From NCBI RefSeq assembly GCF_003014595.1, contig NZ_PYGK01000013.1, positions 62,001 to 126,000 of the forward strand: DNA of 64,000 bases. The letters run 5' to 3'. The notes under the pieces were generated by a model, which made no database searches, had not been told where the DNA came from, and saw nothing but the letters and a program-made list of their open reading frames with translations. Each line of letters opens with the position of its first letter. The first letter of the stretch is position 1. Below are positions 27,289 to 35,386 of the stretch, piece by piece. The stretch is from Chitinophaga ginsengisoli (GTDB lineage: Bacteria; Bacteroidota; Bacteroidia; Chitinophagales; Chitinophagaceae). The position numbers were made by a program, and so were the translations under genes.

Positions 27289-28290
27289 TTATTTATCAAT
27301 TAATAAAGCATTCTCTTTTAACGATAATTCAAGATGATTATGCTTTACCTCCTTCTCGCCTTCAATAATGGCTAATTTAGATGCATCTGTAGCTATTTTC
27401 ACTACCGTTGCTGCAGATGTTCCCTTTAACGCATCAACAATTTGCTTCCATTGAATATTTCTGGCTAACGGTACAGAGGATAAAGTCTGTTGAAGAATTT
27501 TTAGAACTTGCTCGCTGGATGGTTTAGGCATCTCTATTATCTCATCAAATCGTCTAAATAACGCATGATCGATAATACCTTCAAAATTCGTCGTTGCAAT
27601 TAAAATTCCAGGTGCATTATAATCTTCTAATAAATTGAGTAATAAATTCACTAGACGATGCATCTCTCCGACATCCTGTCCTGTAGCGGATCTAGCTTTT
27701 GCTATGAAATCAAATTCATCTAACAAAAGCACACAAGGGAACGATGCTATTGATTCAAAAAGGCTTTTTAAATTCGATGCGGATTCTCCAAGATAAGAAG
27801 ATATCACTGCTTCAAATCTTACCTTCAAAAATGGCAATCCAACTGTCCAGGCAATCCTTTCCGCCGCCATACTTTTCCCACAACCGGGAGCTCCATATAA
27901 AAGTATCTTTTGCTTAGGTTTAAGCCCATAATGACCTAATCTATCTTTAGCAACAAATTCCTTCTCTATCCGCTGGATTTTTAATTCTGTTTCCTGAGGC
28001 AATACCATATAATGCCTTAAGGATTCTCGTTCAATTAAAGTAGCTAGGGGAATATTGTGTCTCTTATCCTTAGGAATTGAAACACCACTAGGCAAAAGTG
28101 ATTTCAATTCCCCTCTAAAAGAAGAATAGGTGGAAATATTTTTTTGTAAAATTTCTTTTAAACGATTTGCCAATTTAGTATGACCTTTCTGTGTTTCGTC
28201 CAATATAATCTGTTGAGCGACCAGAACAATATCTTCTGATTGATCACCTTCTATTGAACGGAAAAGTCGTACTAATAAATCCTGATTCAT
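27289..28290 (-). CDS. AAA ATPase (IetA-like), partner of the subtilisin
   Basis: 333-residue AAA ATPase. Walker A GAPGCGKS at 133-140, Walker B VLLLDE at 187-192, sensor-1 Asn235 in IATTNF and arginine finger candidates Arg246/Arg247 in LFRRFDE. The N-terminal 110 residues are helical and unassigned. In this two-gene layout the ATPase is first and the protease second, separated by two bases, so they form one operon. Inferred role: ATP-driven sensing or remodelling that gates the protease during phage infection. A chaperone-protease housekeeping role is less likely because of the island context. Confidence 0.92.
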   Translation of the reverse strand: MNQDLLVRLFRSIEGDQSEDIVLVAQQIILDETQKGHTKLANRLKEILQKNISTYSSFRGELKSLLPSGVSIPKDKRHNIPLATLIERESLRHYMVLPQETELKIQRIEKEFVAKDRLGHYGLKPKQKILLYGAPGCGKSMAAERIAWTVGLPFLKVRFEAVISSYLGESASNLKSLFESIASFPCVLLLDEFDFIAKARSATGQDVGEMHRLVNLLLNLLEDYNAPGILIATTNFEGIIDHALFRRFDEIIEMPKPSSEQVLKILQQTLSSVPLARNIQWKQIVDALKGTSAATVVKIATDASKLAIIEGEKEVKHNHLELSLKENALLIDK

Positions 28291-28771
28291 ACTAAAAATT
28301 ACTAAAATATATCCGAAAAATGTGCAAATTTAAAATTTATTACTATAAAATGAATCGCGATTAAATTAAACCTAATACTGATAAGTATAATCCGGCATTT
28401 TAAAGTCTAACCTTTATAACATGTTACAATGCCCATTTTTGTGCAATGACAGTTATAATTGTTAAAATTTGTCTCGCAAGTTGATAAATTTGCTCTAAAT
28501 CTTGAGCAAATTGGTTCGATAATTGTCCCTCGTAGCCTGCAAGGAAAATAAGAAGCTCACGTTAGGCGTGGGCTTTTTTATTTTGGTCGAGTTTCCTTCC
28601 TATATATCAAATCAATTTCCGCCTTCTATTTACAAAGATTGACAAGTTTTCAAAAATAAACATTTTGCTGACGTCTCCTTAGCCATGTATTATAAACAAT
28701 TGGTTATCTGCGCAAAAAGAGTGCGCACATAGGTAGTTATTTTGCCTTCCTTTAAATCTAATCATGATTTT
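28291..28771. other. Intergenic region upstream of the ATPase and of the 28772 gene
   Basis: About 480 A+T-rich bases between divergent genes. It must hold the promoter of the leftward ATPase/protease pair. The only structure I find is the repeat element at 28513-28596. A TTG start at 28742 for the rightward gene is possible. Confidence 0.5.
28513..28596 (+). ncRNA. Copy 1 of a structured repeat element ending in a terminator
   Basis: Begins GGTTCGA, then TTGTCCC-CGTAGCC, an AAGAAG spacer, a 7-bp hairpin (28555-28561 with 28567-28573) and a run of six T, and closes with GTCGAGTT. The same blocks in the same order recur at 32369-32451, and the hairpin keeps pairing despite base changes. It could be a small RNA with its terminator or a tRNA-derived fragment. 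No known RNA family is recognised. Confidence 0.5.
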
Positions 28772-29422
28772 ATGAAGGTCTATGAAGCTCCTAAAAAAGG
28801 AGATGTTTTATTTCTACCTGATAGTGGAGGAGAGAAAACTTATGCAAGTATTAACCGGATAAAAGGGCCTAACAACGATCATCCAAATTTTCTGATTTCG
28901 GAAGGCTATCGGAACGCAACACAGATATTACTGGCTAACATAATGGATACTCCAAACAGAGACTGGTTAGCTATTGATAGCCTCATATATCCGATACTGT
29001 TTAATTTCCGACACTATCTGGAGATTACCATCAAGGCTACAACAAGGAACTATCATATCATGACACCTGGCCAATATGCTGATGATGTTGGTTTCATATC
29101 AGAGCACTCATTAATAAAAATATGGAACGTTCTTAAACCTCACCTTATTGAAAGCTATGGGGATGAGCGTTCAGGTATAGCGACTATTGAAGCAGTGGAA
29201 GAGCTGCTTGTTGAATTTGATAAATATGACTCCGGATCTTTTACATTCCGATATGCTTATAAAAGAGCTAAAGCCCATGATACACTTGAGTACTCGGTTG
29301 CTCCCATGACTATCAACCTGGATAACCTCAGGGAAATGACAGAAAAATGCTTTTATTATTTTGATTCTATTTACTGGCACTCATCAGCGATGTTGGATGA
29401 CTATCAAACAGTTAATGATTAA
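28772..29422 (+). CDS. Unknown protein of the accessory island (possibly HEPN-like)
   Basis: Not recognised. From the ATG at 28772 it has 216 residues and no signal peptide or membrane helix. One helix carries FNFRHYLEITIK with the RHYLE pattern at about residues 80-84; an arginine-histidine motif of this kind in a helical protein is suggestive of HEPN-like proteins, but this is weak. Its last codons overlap the end of the DUF262 gene on the other strand by four bases (tail to tail). It lies between the two copies of the structured repeat, so it may be part of the same mobile module. Confidence 0.7.
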   Translation: MKVYEAPKKGDVLFLPDSGGEKTYASINRIKGPNNDHPNFLISEGYRNATQILLANIMDTPNRDWLAIDSLIYPILFNFRHYLEITIKATTRNYHIMTPGQYADDVGFISEHSLIKIWNVLKPHLIESYGDERSGIATIEAVEELLVEFDKYDSGSFTFRYAYKRAKAHDTLEYSVAPMTINLDNLREMTEKCFYYFDSIYWHSSAMLDDYQTVND

Positions 29423-31620
29423 AGCTGAATACCTGGTTTCCAGTTTTTAAATAAAAAAGTGTCAAAGAATGTGGTATATAAGTAGGTAACACGCTTCTCA
29501 ACCGCTGTTTGCCAGGCGATTCTGCGCTCTTCAGGCCAATCCCTGTATAAGCCACCGGCATTGTACCAGAGTTCTTCGTCCTTGGGGTCGATAGCGGAAG
29601 CCTGCAGGAATGCTGTGACTGACGATAATTGTAATTCCTTTACAATATCATCATCCCAATCAGGTTCTTTCATGCGAAGTTTGTAAGTGTGGCACTGATT
29701 ACCATCACTTCTGTTACACCAAAGTGGCCAGAGGCGATAATTACCGATGGAATTAATGTATTTGTACCTGGAGTCATTATCTATTATAACAGAACTACTA
29801 TGATAATTATTATTGCTCCCCTGCCCTATCAGGTGAGAATAAGGTACGATATGATCCCAGTCATATGGAGTATCAAAAGCATCACTGCTGGTCGGATTAT
29901 ATCCCGGAAACCATGTGGTAGAATGTTGCCGCTGGAACCAAAGTAATAACTCCCGGGAGCTTTCCCAAAACCATTTCCTAAATTGATTATAAGGATCATC
30001 CTGCAGTTCAAACAGTTCATGTCCGGTTCTGAAAGTACCATCTGCCTGATTGGATGTCCATGGCTTGCTTAGCTCATCAGGAGTTGGAATGGCAACTGTT
30101 AATTCTTCATCCAGCAATATTTCATAGATGGCTTTATCTGGGAAGCCTTCCCCAGTATGCTTTCTAATAGTTTCTATAGCTATTCTACTGGTCTGATCAG
30201 ATTTGTCCACGGTAAGATAACTGTACAACAGATATCTTAGAATAGATAATCGATTTTCAGCTATTTTCTTTGTATCATCCTTGTGCTCATGCAACCATAT
30301 AAAAACAGGGTGGAATAATACTGGATTTATGGATAGCAGCAATTTCCTTGGTAATCCTATATCTTCTCTATCCTGTTCTTTATACAACAGCAATTGACAA
30401 AAAGACTCCATTACCTGCTGCATCACAGCCATACCACTTGCTTCTTTTTGCAAAAGCGCCTGCATACCTCCCAGAAATGAATTGGATAATGCTTTATCAC
30501 CTATCCATTTCCTGAAATTAGAAACTCCCGGATTGGCTATATCATTTTCCTGATGGCTATACCTTACAATCCTTGTAGCTGCCATCACGATGGCCGTAGG
30601 TGAAAGTAGATATCCTACTGTATAGCTATTGACGATTTCAGACACCATATCATACGCACCATCCCAACTTGCTTTCAGTAATGAATATGCCATTTCCTCT
30701 CCCTGTAGTACTGTTCCACCTGCATTGATCCGGCGAAAAAGTACTTCCATATCGTCCTGTTCATCAGCTAAAACCGGAGTGTGCTGAATGTTCTGATATA
30801 GCAACACAACCATACGGGTTTTATCCAATATGCTTCGGATACCCGTTATTAATGAGTCAAAATGATTTGTCGGGCTATCCGGAAGTTCACTCTGATGCCG
30901 CGCAGGAACGAGTGCACAGACCTCCTGCCAGGATGGTGCTTTAAACTGACCTGTAGTACCTCCGCAAAGGGCGATGAGCGCATCCAAAGGCACCGGCAAT
31001 GAAGCTTTGAGTGGCCAGGAAATACCTGTGGTATCGTTTGATACATCACCTGTATGAATACCGACTTCATAATCATAACGGAGACTGGTAGCCTCTGTCC
31101 TTTCCTGCTGCAGATGCTCGCGCGCAGGATATTTCTGATGTTCAGGCAGCTTGTCAGCAGGATTACGGTCATTCATTCCCCAGGGCTGGTAACTGGTCAG
31201 AACGCGTAACATGAATCTACGGTCATTGAACTCTGCGTTATCAAATCGCAGGGTTGGGTTCAGGTCTACCCACAGGCGGGCAGTGGCTGTAGGTTTAAAA
31301 CCCAGCACCAATGCCCGTGTGCGTTGTTGCCCATCAAGCAGGAAATAACCATCTTCCTGCGACGGCAATTGCTTTCCATTTTGCAGATCCCTTGCATTCA
31401 CATCTTTCTCCCTTAGTGAGACAAGAAAACTACCAATAGGATAGCCTCGTAATACTGAATCCCATAGTCGTTCTATCTGGGCTATATTCCATACCGCGTT
31501 TCGCTGTATAGGAGGCAACTGAATTATATTATGGTCTGGGCTTTCTTTATCAATAAAAGTGCGAACATATTCTACTAACGGACAAAATCCGGCATCTGCT
31601 TTAGGGAATAAATTTTTCAT
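29419..31620 (-). CDS. DUF262 / HNH-family protein, probable restriction-type defence enzyme
   Basis: 733 residues. The N-terminal DUF262 (ParB-like/GmrS-type) domain carries the DGQQR signature at 96-100, preceded by PPIQRNAVW; the family uses this for nucleotide binding. The C-terminal part has an HNH-like nuclease motif: YDWDHIVPYSHL with Asp589-His590, and GNYRLWPLWCNRSDGN with Asn627 and Asn636. This matches fused GmrSD-type enzymes, which attack modified phage DNA; other DUF262 proteins act in other defences. No partner methylase is present, which fits a type IV-like enzyme. Encoded opposite to the unknown 28772 gene. Confidence 0.85.
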   Translation of the reverse strand: MKNLFPKADAGFCPLVEYVRTFIDKESPDHNIIQLPPIQRNAVWNIAQIERLWDSVLRGYPIGSFLVSLREKDVNARDLQNGKQLPSQEDGYFLLDGQQRTRALVLGFKPTATARLWVDLNPTLRFDNAEFNDRRFMLRVLTSYQPWGMNDRNPADKLPEHQKYPAREHLQQERTEATSLRYDYEVGIHTGDVSNDTTGISWPLKASLPVPLDALIALCGGTTGQFKAPSWQEVCALVPARHQSELPDSPTNHFDSLITGIRSILDKTRMVVLLYQNIQHTPVLADEQDDMEVLFRRINAGGTVLQGEEMAYSLLKASWDGAYDMVSEIVNSYTVGYLLSPTAIVMAATRIVRYSHQENDIANPGVSNFRKWIGDKALSNSFLGGMQALLQKEASGMAVMQQVMESFCQLLLYKEQDREDIGLPRKLLLSINPVLFHPVFIWLHEHKDDTKKIAENRLSILRYLLYSYLTVDKSDQTSRIAIETIRKHTGEGFPDKAIYEILLDEELTVAIPTPDELSKPWTSNQADGTFRTGHELFELQDDPYNQFRKWFWESSRELLLWFQRQHSTTWFPGYNPTSSDAFDTPYDWDHIVPYSHLIGQGSNNNYHSSSVIIDNDSRYKYINSIGNYRLWPLWCNRSDGNQCHTYKLRMKEPDWDDDIVKELQLSSVTAFLQASAIDPKDEELWYNAGGLYRDWPEERRIAWQTAVEKRVTYLYTTFFDTFLFKNWKPGIQL

Positions 31621-31852
31621 GTGGTGACTTCGAATATACTACTTTAATTAGTAGAACCGGGCAGGTATTTTATTTCCTGGCTTTTGAAATCAGTTTATAC
31701 CAGGCTTCTCCATAGGCATCTTCCAGTATTGTAGTTGTGCTTGCTATTATTCACCTAACTATATACTAAAGTAGAAATTGTAAAACTATCATCCCAAAGT
31801 TTCCCACATTTCAGTGGTAACTTTGAATAATGTTTGTCCCACATCTAATTAC

Positions 31853-32035
31853 ATGGAATATGAAATTTTAAGGGAGCAGCTTGAACGTGAAGATCGAATC
31901 TCTGTTATGTCCGAAAAAGAAGCTTTTGAACTTGCAGAAAAGCTTAATAGAGAGATGTCTATCGGTGAAGCAACTATTAAATTGAATGAGATAGAAGCAG
32001 AGAAAGAGCTGGCCCACATTATCCTAAGTGCTTAA
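31853..32035 (+). CDS. Small acidic protein, unknown
   Basis: 60 residues from the ATG at 31853 (a GTG at 31814 would add thirteen). Highly charged and probably all-helical, rich in Glu (MEYEILREQLERED... KELAHIILSA). Not recognised; small helical acidic proteins in islands are sometimes antitoxins, but there is no toxin gene next to it. A terminator lies downstream at 32148-32170. Confidence 0.5.
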   Translation: MEYEILREQLEREDRISVMSEKEAFELAEKLNREMSIGEATIKLNEIEAEKELAHIILSA

Positions 32036-32147
32036 GTTCGCTAAGGCCGAATGCCGAATTGATATAAGTACATTTGATTAAATGTGCCGGATATCAGTTA
32101 AGGCCTATTCATACATAAAACGTCTTAATGTCCAATAATTTTAAAAA

Positions 32148-32170
32148 CCTCGCATAACATTTATGCGGGG
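32148..32170 (+). terminator. Terminator after the small acidic protein
   Basis: CCTCGCATAA (32148-32157) pairs with TTATGCGGGG (32161-32170), one G-T pair, three-base loop, followed by TTTTGTTTTT. Confidence 0.85.
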
Positions 32171-32706
32171 TTTTGTTTTTATGTTCAAAGGTAGCAGACG
32201 AATACTTCGCGTCATTGAGCACTATCAGGTGATAAAATTATTGCTGTATGTAGAGGTTCTTAAGAATGTGGCGTTATAATAAATTTGACAACTATTCTAC
32301 TTGTAGCAGTTTTTAAAATATTATTTCACCAATAAATATTAGAATCTTGGATAAATCATCTACAAACAGGTTCGAAAGTTGTCCCCCGTAGCCCGCAGAA
32401 TCTTGAAGAAGCCCGCGCTAGTCGCGGGTTTTCTATTTTAAGTCGAGTTCCGATTAATTCTCTGTCGTTTTTTATGTTACCTTATTAAGGCTGACCATCA
32501 CTTACCGATACTTGTAATTACAGATTCTTACCCTCTCCCTACCAACGCCAAAATAGATGTAGAAAAAGTGTATGCATTCCAGTGCATTTATAATACTCCC
32601 TGAGGTTTTTTAAGGAACAAGCCTACTATATCCCATCCTGGAGGTTTATTAAGGATATAATTAGAAAATTAAGCTTGAGTTGCTGCTATCCGGTAAATAG
32701 AAACGT
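32171..32706. other. Intergenic region containing repeat copy 2
   Basis: About 530 bases without a credible gene. Apart from the structured repeat at 32369-32451, I see only A+T-rich sequence and a duplicated short motif ending GAGGTTT near 32600-32650. Confidence 0.5.
32369..32451 (+). ncRNA. Copy 2 of the structured repeat element
   Basis: Same blocks as the element at 28513: GGTTCGA, TTGTCCC-CGTAGCC, AAGAAG, a 7-bp hairpin (32411-32417 with 32423-32429), T-rich tail and GTCGAGTT. Within the stem an A-T pair of copy 1 is G-C here, and a T-G pair is C-G, so structure is kept while sequence drifts. Same orientation; the copies start 3856 bases apart and flank the 28772 gene, the DUF262 gene and the small acidic gene. 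Confidence 0.5.
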
Positions 32707-32753
32707 AAGAGCAAAGCCACAAACTACTTAACGTATTTTGCGGCTTTGCTCTT
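32707..32753 (-). terminator. Hairpin terminator of the RRM gene
   Basis: AAGAGCAAAGCC (32707-32718) is perfectly inverted at 32742-32753; long 23-base loop. 50 bases downstream of the RRM stop. Confidence 0.65.
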
Positions 32754-32802
32754 CTGCTCCCTTAACAGATAAAGGTAATCGACGTTTTAAAACATCCAAC
32801 TA

Positions 32803-33111
32803 TTAGTATCTGGGTCTAAATCCAGGGCCTGGGCCGGATCTGGAGAAACGATTATTTTCTGGTCTTTCAGGTTTTGGACGAGCCTCATACACTACTATTT
32901 TCTGGCCAGCAACTACTGAATTATTCAATTCCTTAATTGCCAGTACTGCATTGGAATCGTCTGGCATTTCAACAAATGCAAAGCCTTTAGAACGGCCACT
33001 GTACTTATCATAAGCCACATTAATACTATATACAACTCCAAATGGGTCAAATAAAGACCATATCTCATCTTCAGTTGTTCTGTCACTTATATTACCTACA
33101 AAAATATTCAC
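32803..33111 (-). CDS. Small RNA-binding protein with one RRM domain
   Basis: 102 residues. A single RNA recognition motif fills residues 1-80: RNP2 IFVGNI at 3-8 and RNP1 KGFAFVEM at 42-49, with the aromatic residues that stack on RNA. The C-terminus is a short basic, Arg/Gly/Pro-rich tail (PERPENNRFSRSGPGPG). Bacteroidota carry many such stand-alone RRM proteins, often cold-induced and proposed as RNA chaperones or translation regulators. Single gene with its own terminator. Confidence 0.95.
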   Translation of the reverse strand: MNIFVGNISDRTTEDEIWSLFDPFGVVYSINVAYDKYSGRSKGFAFVEMPDDSNAVLAIKELNNSVVAGQKIVVYEARPKPERPENNRFSRSGPGPGFRPRY

Positions 33112-33404
33112 AAATATGATTTTAATTAAATATACATACTACTGAAAAACAGAGGATGAGGAAGAAAAAGAAACTCAAACTGAATCAGAAGAAGCCAAAT
33201 GCAACCTTGCTAAAGTTATACCAATAAATTGAGTATTACAGGATTAATTTATGGGGATTGGATTATTAGCATTAGCACATAATCTGCGCAAAAAGCAGCT
33301 TAAAATGGCTGAAGAATATTTATTTTGATGAAATGATCTCTTCTATCCATCAATTCTTGGACATGTTATGCCGGAAGGGCCTCTTCCAAAACATATGAGA
33401 ACCG

Positions 33405-34370
33405 CTACAGGCGGTTTAAACCCCAAAAATTGACTGCTTCGCGGGGCGCGCTAAAGTCCCGGTTCGCTTTCCCCATAAGTCTTGGAAATTTGGCTATGGA
33501 TTGTGGCACGACATGGCCACCTCCATGTACGGTATATAAGGCAACAAGCTTTTGCTCATCCTGCAGCCAGACTTTCCGCTCAGCAGTTGTCAGATCATCG
33601 GGATTTAAATGAGGCAGGCGGACAGTTTGTGTTGTCTTCGGCCCGTTGTGGCTTTCGGCAATTGCTTCGGCTGTAGCTAAAGCACTGATAACATTCCCAA
33701 GATCTTTCCCAAAAAACCTGACATTGCCACCCTCATAAGGAATGATCGGATCTGCGGTACCATTGACCATCAACACGGGGGGCATTGGCGCCCGAAGGTT
33801 GTCGATCAGGTTATCATCTGTCGGAAGATTGGAACCTGAAATAGCGAGACCCGCCAGCAAACCGGGTTCCGATATGGCCAACCGGAGCGCCATCGTACCG
33901 CCATTGGAGTATCCAAAAACATATACTTGTCGAAGGTCTATATCGTGAGTGAGCCGGTAGCTTTCAATAAGCGATTTAATAAATCCAACGTCATCTATAT
34001 TCTTCTTTTTTGCAGGAAACGGCGCGTTCTTCCTAATGTCGTTCCAGTTGTGTTTGTAGCCATCAGGATAAGCCACAGCAAAACCATATTCATCTGCCAT
34101 CAGGTCAAATTCATAACCCGTCCATGCACGTATTCTGGCGCCATCTATACCAGAGCCATGTAAGACGATCACAAGCGGCACCTTTCTTTTGCTCAGCCGG
34201 GTGGGAACGTATTTCCAGTAGGTACGTTTTTCTGTGCCGATCAGGATTTCTTCTTTGGAAATTTTAGATAGTAAGCGAGGAGCTTTGGGCGTAGGTGCAT
34301 AAGCCCAGTACAGAAATAAAGTCAGGCAGATGAGGACTATTAGGCTGATAATGGATATAGCAATGATCAT
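33405..34370 (-). CDS. Alpha/beta hydrolase, esterase (LpqC/PHB-depolymerase-like)
   Basis: 321 residues with an N-terminal membrane anchor at about residues 2-23 (IIAISIISLIVLICLTLFLYW). The triad is visible: Ser155 in GYSNGG, Asp207 in NGTADPIIPYEGG, and a His in HGGGH near residue 282. The HGSG motif at 71-74 forms the oxyanion hole. The family hydrolyses short-chain or feruloyl-type esters; the substrate is unknown. Divergent from an HxlR regulator 103 bases away, which may control it. A small hairpin (33400-33405 with 33411-33416) overlaps the stop codon. Confidence 0.9.
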   Translation of the reverse strand: MIIAISIISLIVLICLTLFLYWAYAPTPKAPRLLSKISKEEILIGTEKRTYWKYVPTRLSKRKVPLVIVLHGSGIDGARIRAWTGYEFDLMADEYGFAVAYPDGYKHNWNDIRKNAPFPAKKKNIDDVGFIKSLIESYRLTHDIDLRQVYVFGYSNGGTMALRLAISEPGLLAGLAISGSNLPTDDNLIDNLRAPMPPVLMVNGTADPIIPYEGGNVRFFGKDLGNVISALATAEAIAESHNGPKTTQTVRLPHLNPDDLTTAERKVWLQDEQKLVALYTVHGGGHVVPQSIAKFPRLMGKANRDFSAPREAVNFWGLNRL

Positions 34371-34441
34371 ATTTAAAGCTTGGAAGTCTTAATTGTTGTC
34401 AAAGATATCTACCTTCACTTACCAAAAGACACTAGTTAACA

Positions 34442-34461
34442 AAAGGTAACTACTAACCTTT
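34442..34461. promoter_or_regulatory. Candidate HxlR operator
   Basis: Imperfect palindrome AAAGGTAACTACTAACCTTT with eight of ten complementary pairs, between the divergent hydrolase and HxlR genes and 12 bases before the HxlR start. Extra GGTAA half-sites lie on both sides. A TAAGTTTA -7 box overlaps the right flank. Confidence 0.5.
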
Positions 34462-34473
34462 AGGTAAGTTTAT

Positions 34474-34854
34474 ATGAAAAACCATGAACAGATCAAACCG
34501 GAAGACCTCGGCTGCGCTGAAAAATTACAGGCAGTGGGCGACTCCCTGTACGCGATTGGCGGCAAATGGAAACTCAGGGTCATTATTGCACTTTCACAGG
34601 GGCACTGTAGGTTCAATGACCTGCAGCGAACTATCACCGGAATATCGGGCAAGGTACTGTCAAGTGAGTTGAAAGAACTGGAATTGAATGGCTTCGTGAA
34701 ACGGAATGTGCAAGCAGAGAACAATCCGGTTATCGTTGAATATGAGCTTACGCCCTACAGCCAGACCTTAAAAGACGTTGTGTATGCGCTTATTAAATGG
34801 GGCGTATTACACCGTGAAAAGATTAAGTCGGAGGCTAAGGTTAGCAACGTTTAA
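34474..34854 (+). CDS. HxlR-family winged-helix regulator
   Basis: 126 residues. A Cys near the N-terminus (Cys14 in LGCAEKL) precedes the winged helix, with the family signature IGGKWKLRVIIAL, the recognition helix region NDLQRTITGISGKVLSSELKEL and the wing KRNVQAENNPVIVEYELT. HxlR proteins are dimeric regulators that often respond to oxidants or aldehydes through that Cys. Divergent from the esterase-like gene, which is the likely target along with itself. Confidence 0.92.
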   Translation: MKNHEQIKPEDLGCAEKLQAVGDSLYAIGGKWKLRVIIALSQGHCRFNDLQRTITGISGKVLSSELKELELNGFVKRNVQAENNPVIVEYELTPYSQTLKDVVYALIKWGVLHREKIKSEAKVSNV

Positions 34855-34883
34855 ACCTTTTTTATTACGGAAAGCCCCGCAGG

Positions 34884-34900
34884 CGGACAATGATTGTCCG
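34884..34900 (+). terminator. Terminator after HxlR
   Basis: CGGACAA-TGA-TTGTCCG, 7-bp stem with three-base loop, followed by GTCTTCATTTTT. Confidence 0.7.
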
Positions 34901-34901
34901 G

Positions 34902-35336
34902 TCTTCATTTTTAGATGATGATTACAACAAACTATATGCTTCAGAACAGCGTGTTGCTGTGTTATGAAAATATTTTGCAGGCATTGCTATTTTAATTTCC
35001 TGTTTAGGATTATTTGGTTTAGCAGCATTCACCGCGCAAAAAAGACAAAAAGAAATTGGTATAAGAAAAGTAATTGGCGCCTCCGCAGGAGATGTTGTTG
35101 CCATGCTTTCAAAGGATTTTCTGGTGCTTGTATTACTTGCATTGGCAATAGCGATTCCTGTATCATGTTGGGCAGCAAATGAATGGTTACAAGGCATTGC
35201 CTACCGCATTCGTATTAGTCCGGTTGTGTTTATAATTACTGCAATATTTGTTGTGCTTATCACTTTATTAACAATAAGTTTTCAATCCATAAAAGCAGCG
35301 ATTGCAGACCCGGTGAAGAGTTTACGGACAGAATGA
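34902..35336 (+). pseudogene. 3' remnant of an FtsX/MacB-like ABC permease
   Basis: The plus-strand frame reads SSFLDDDYNKLYASEQRVAVL, a stop, then KYFAGIAILISCLGLFGLAAF, TAQKRQKEIGIRKVIGAS and a tail ending IADPVKSLRTE. This is the typical C-terminal third of the large MacB/FtsX-type permeases of Bacteroidota. The TGA sits where a serine codon (TCA) is expected, so one base change broke the frame; everything upstream of about 34902 is missing. A short open frame from 35103 is only the last 77 residues. Nonfunctional leftover of an antimicrobial-peptide-type exporter. Confidence 0.85.
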
Positions 35337-35386
35337 GTAAAATGATGGTAAATTAAATGTTGGGGTATCCCGGCGATTTTGTCACC

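Noticed and set aside
28513..32451. Direct repeats as tRNA-Asp attachment sites
   Set aside because: Both share only GGTTCGA with the tRNA T-arm; the rest does not match the tRNA 3' end, so they are not copies of it.
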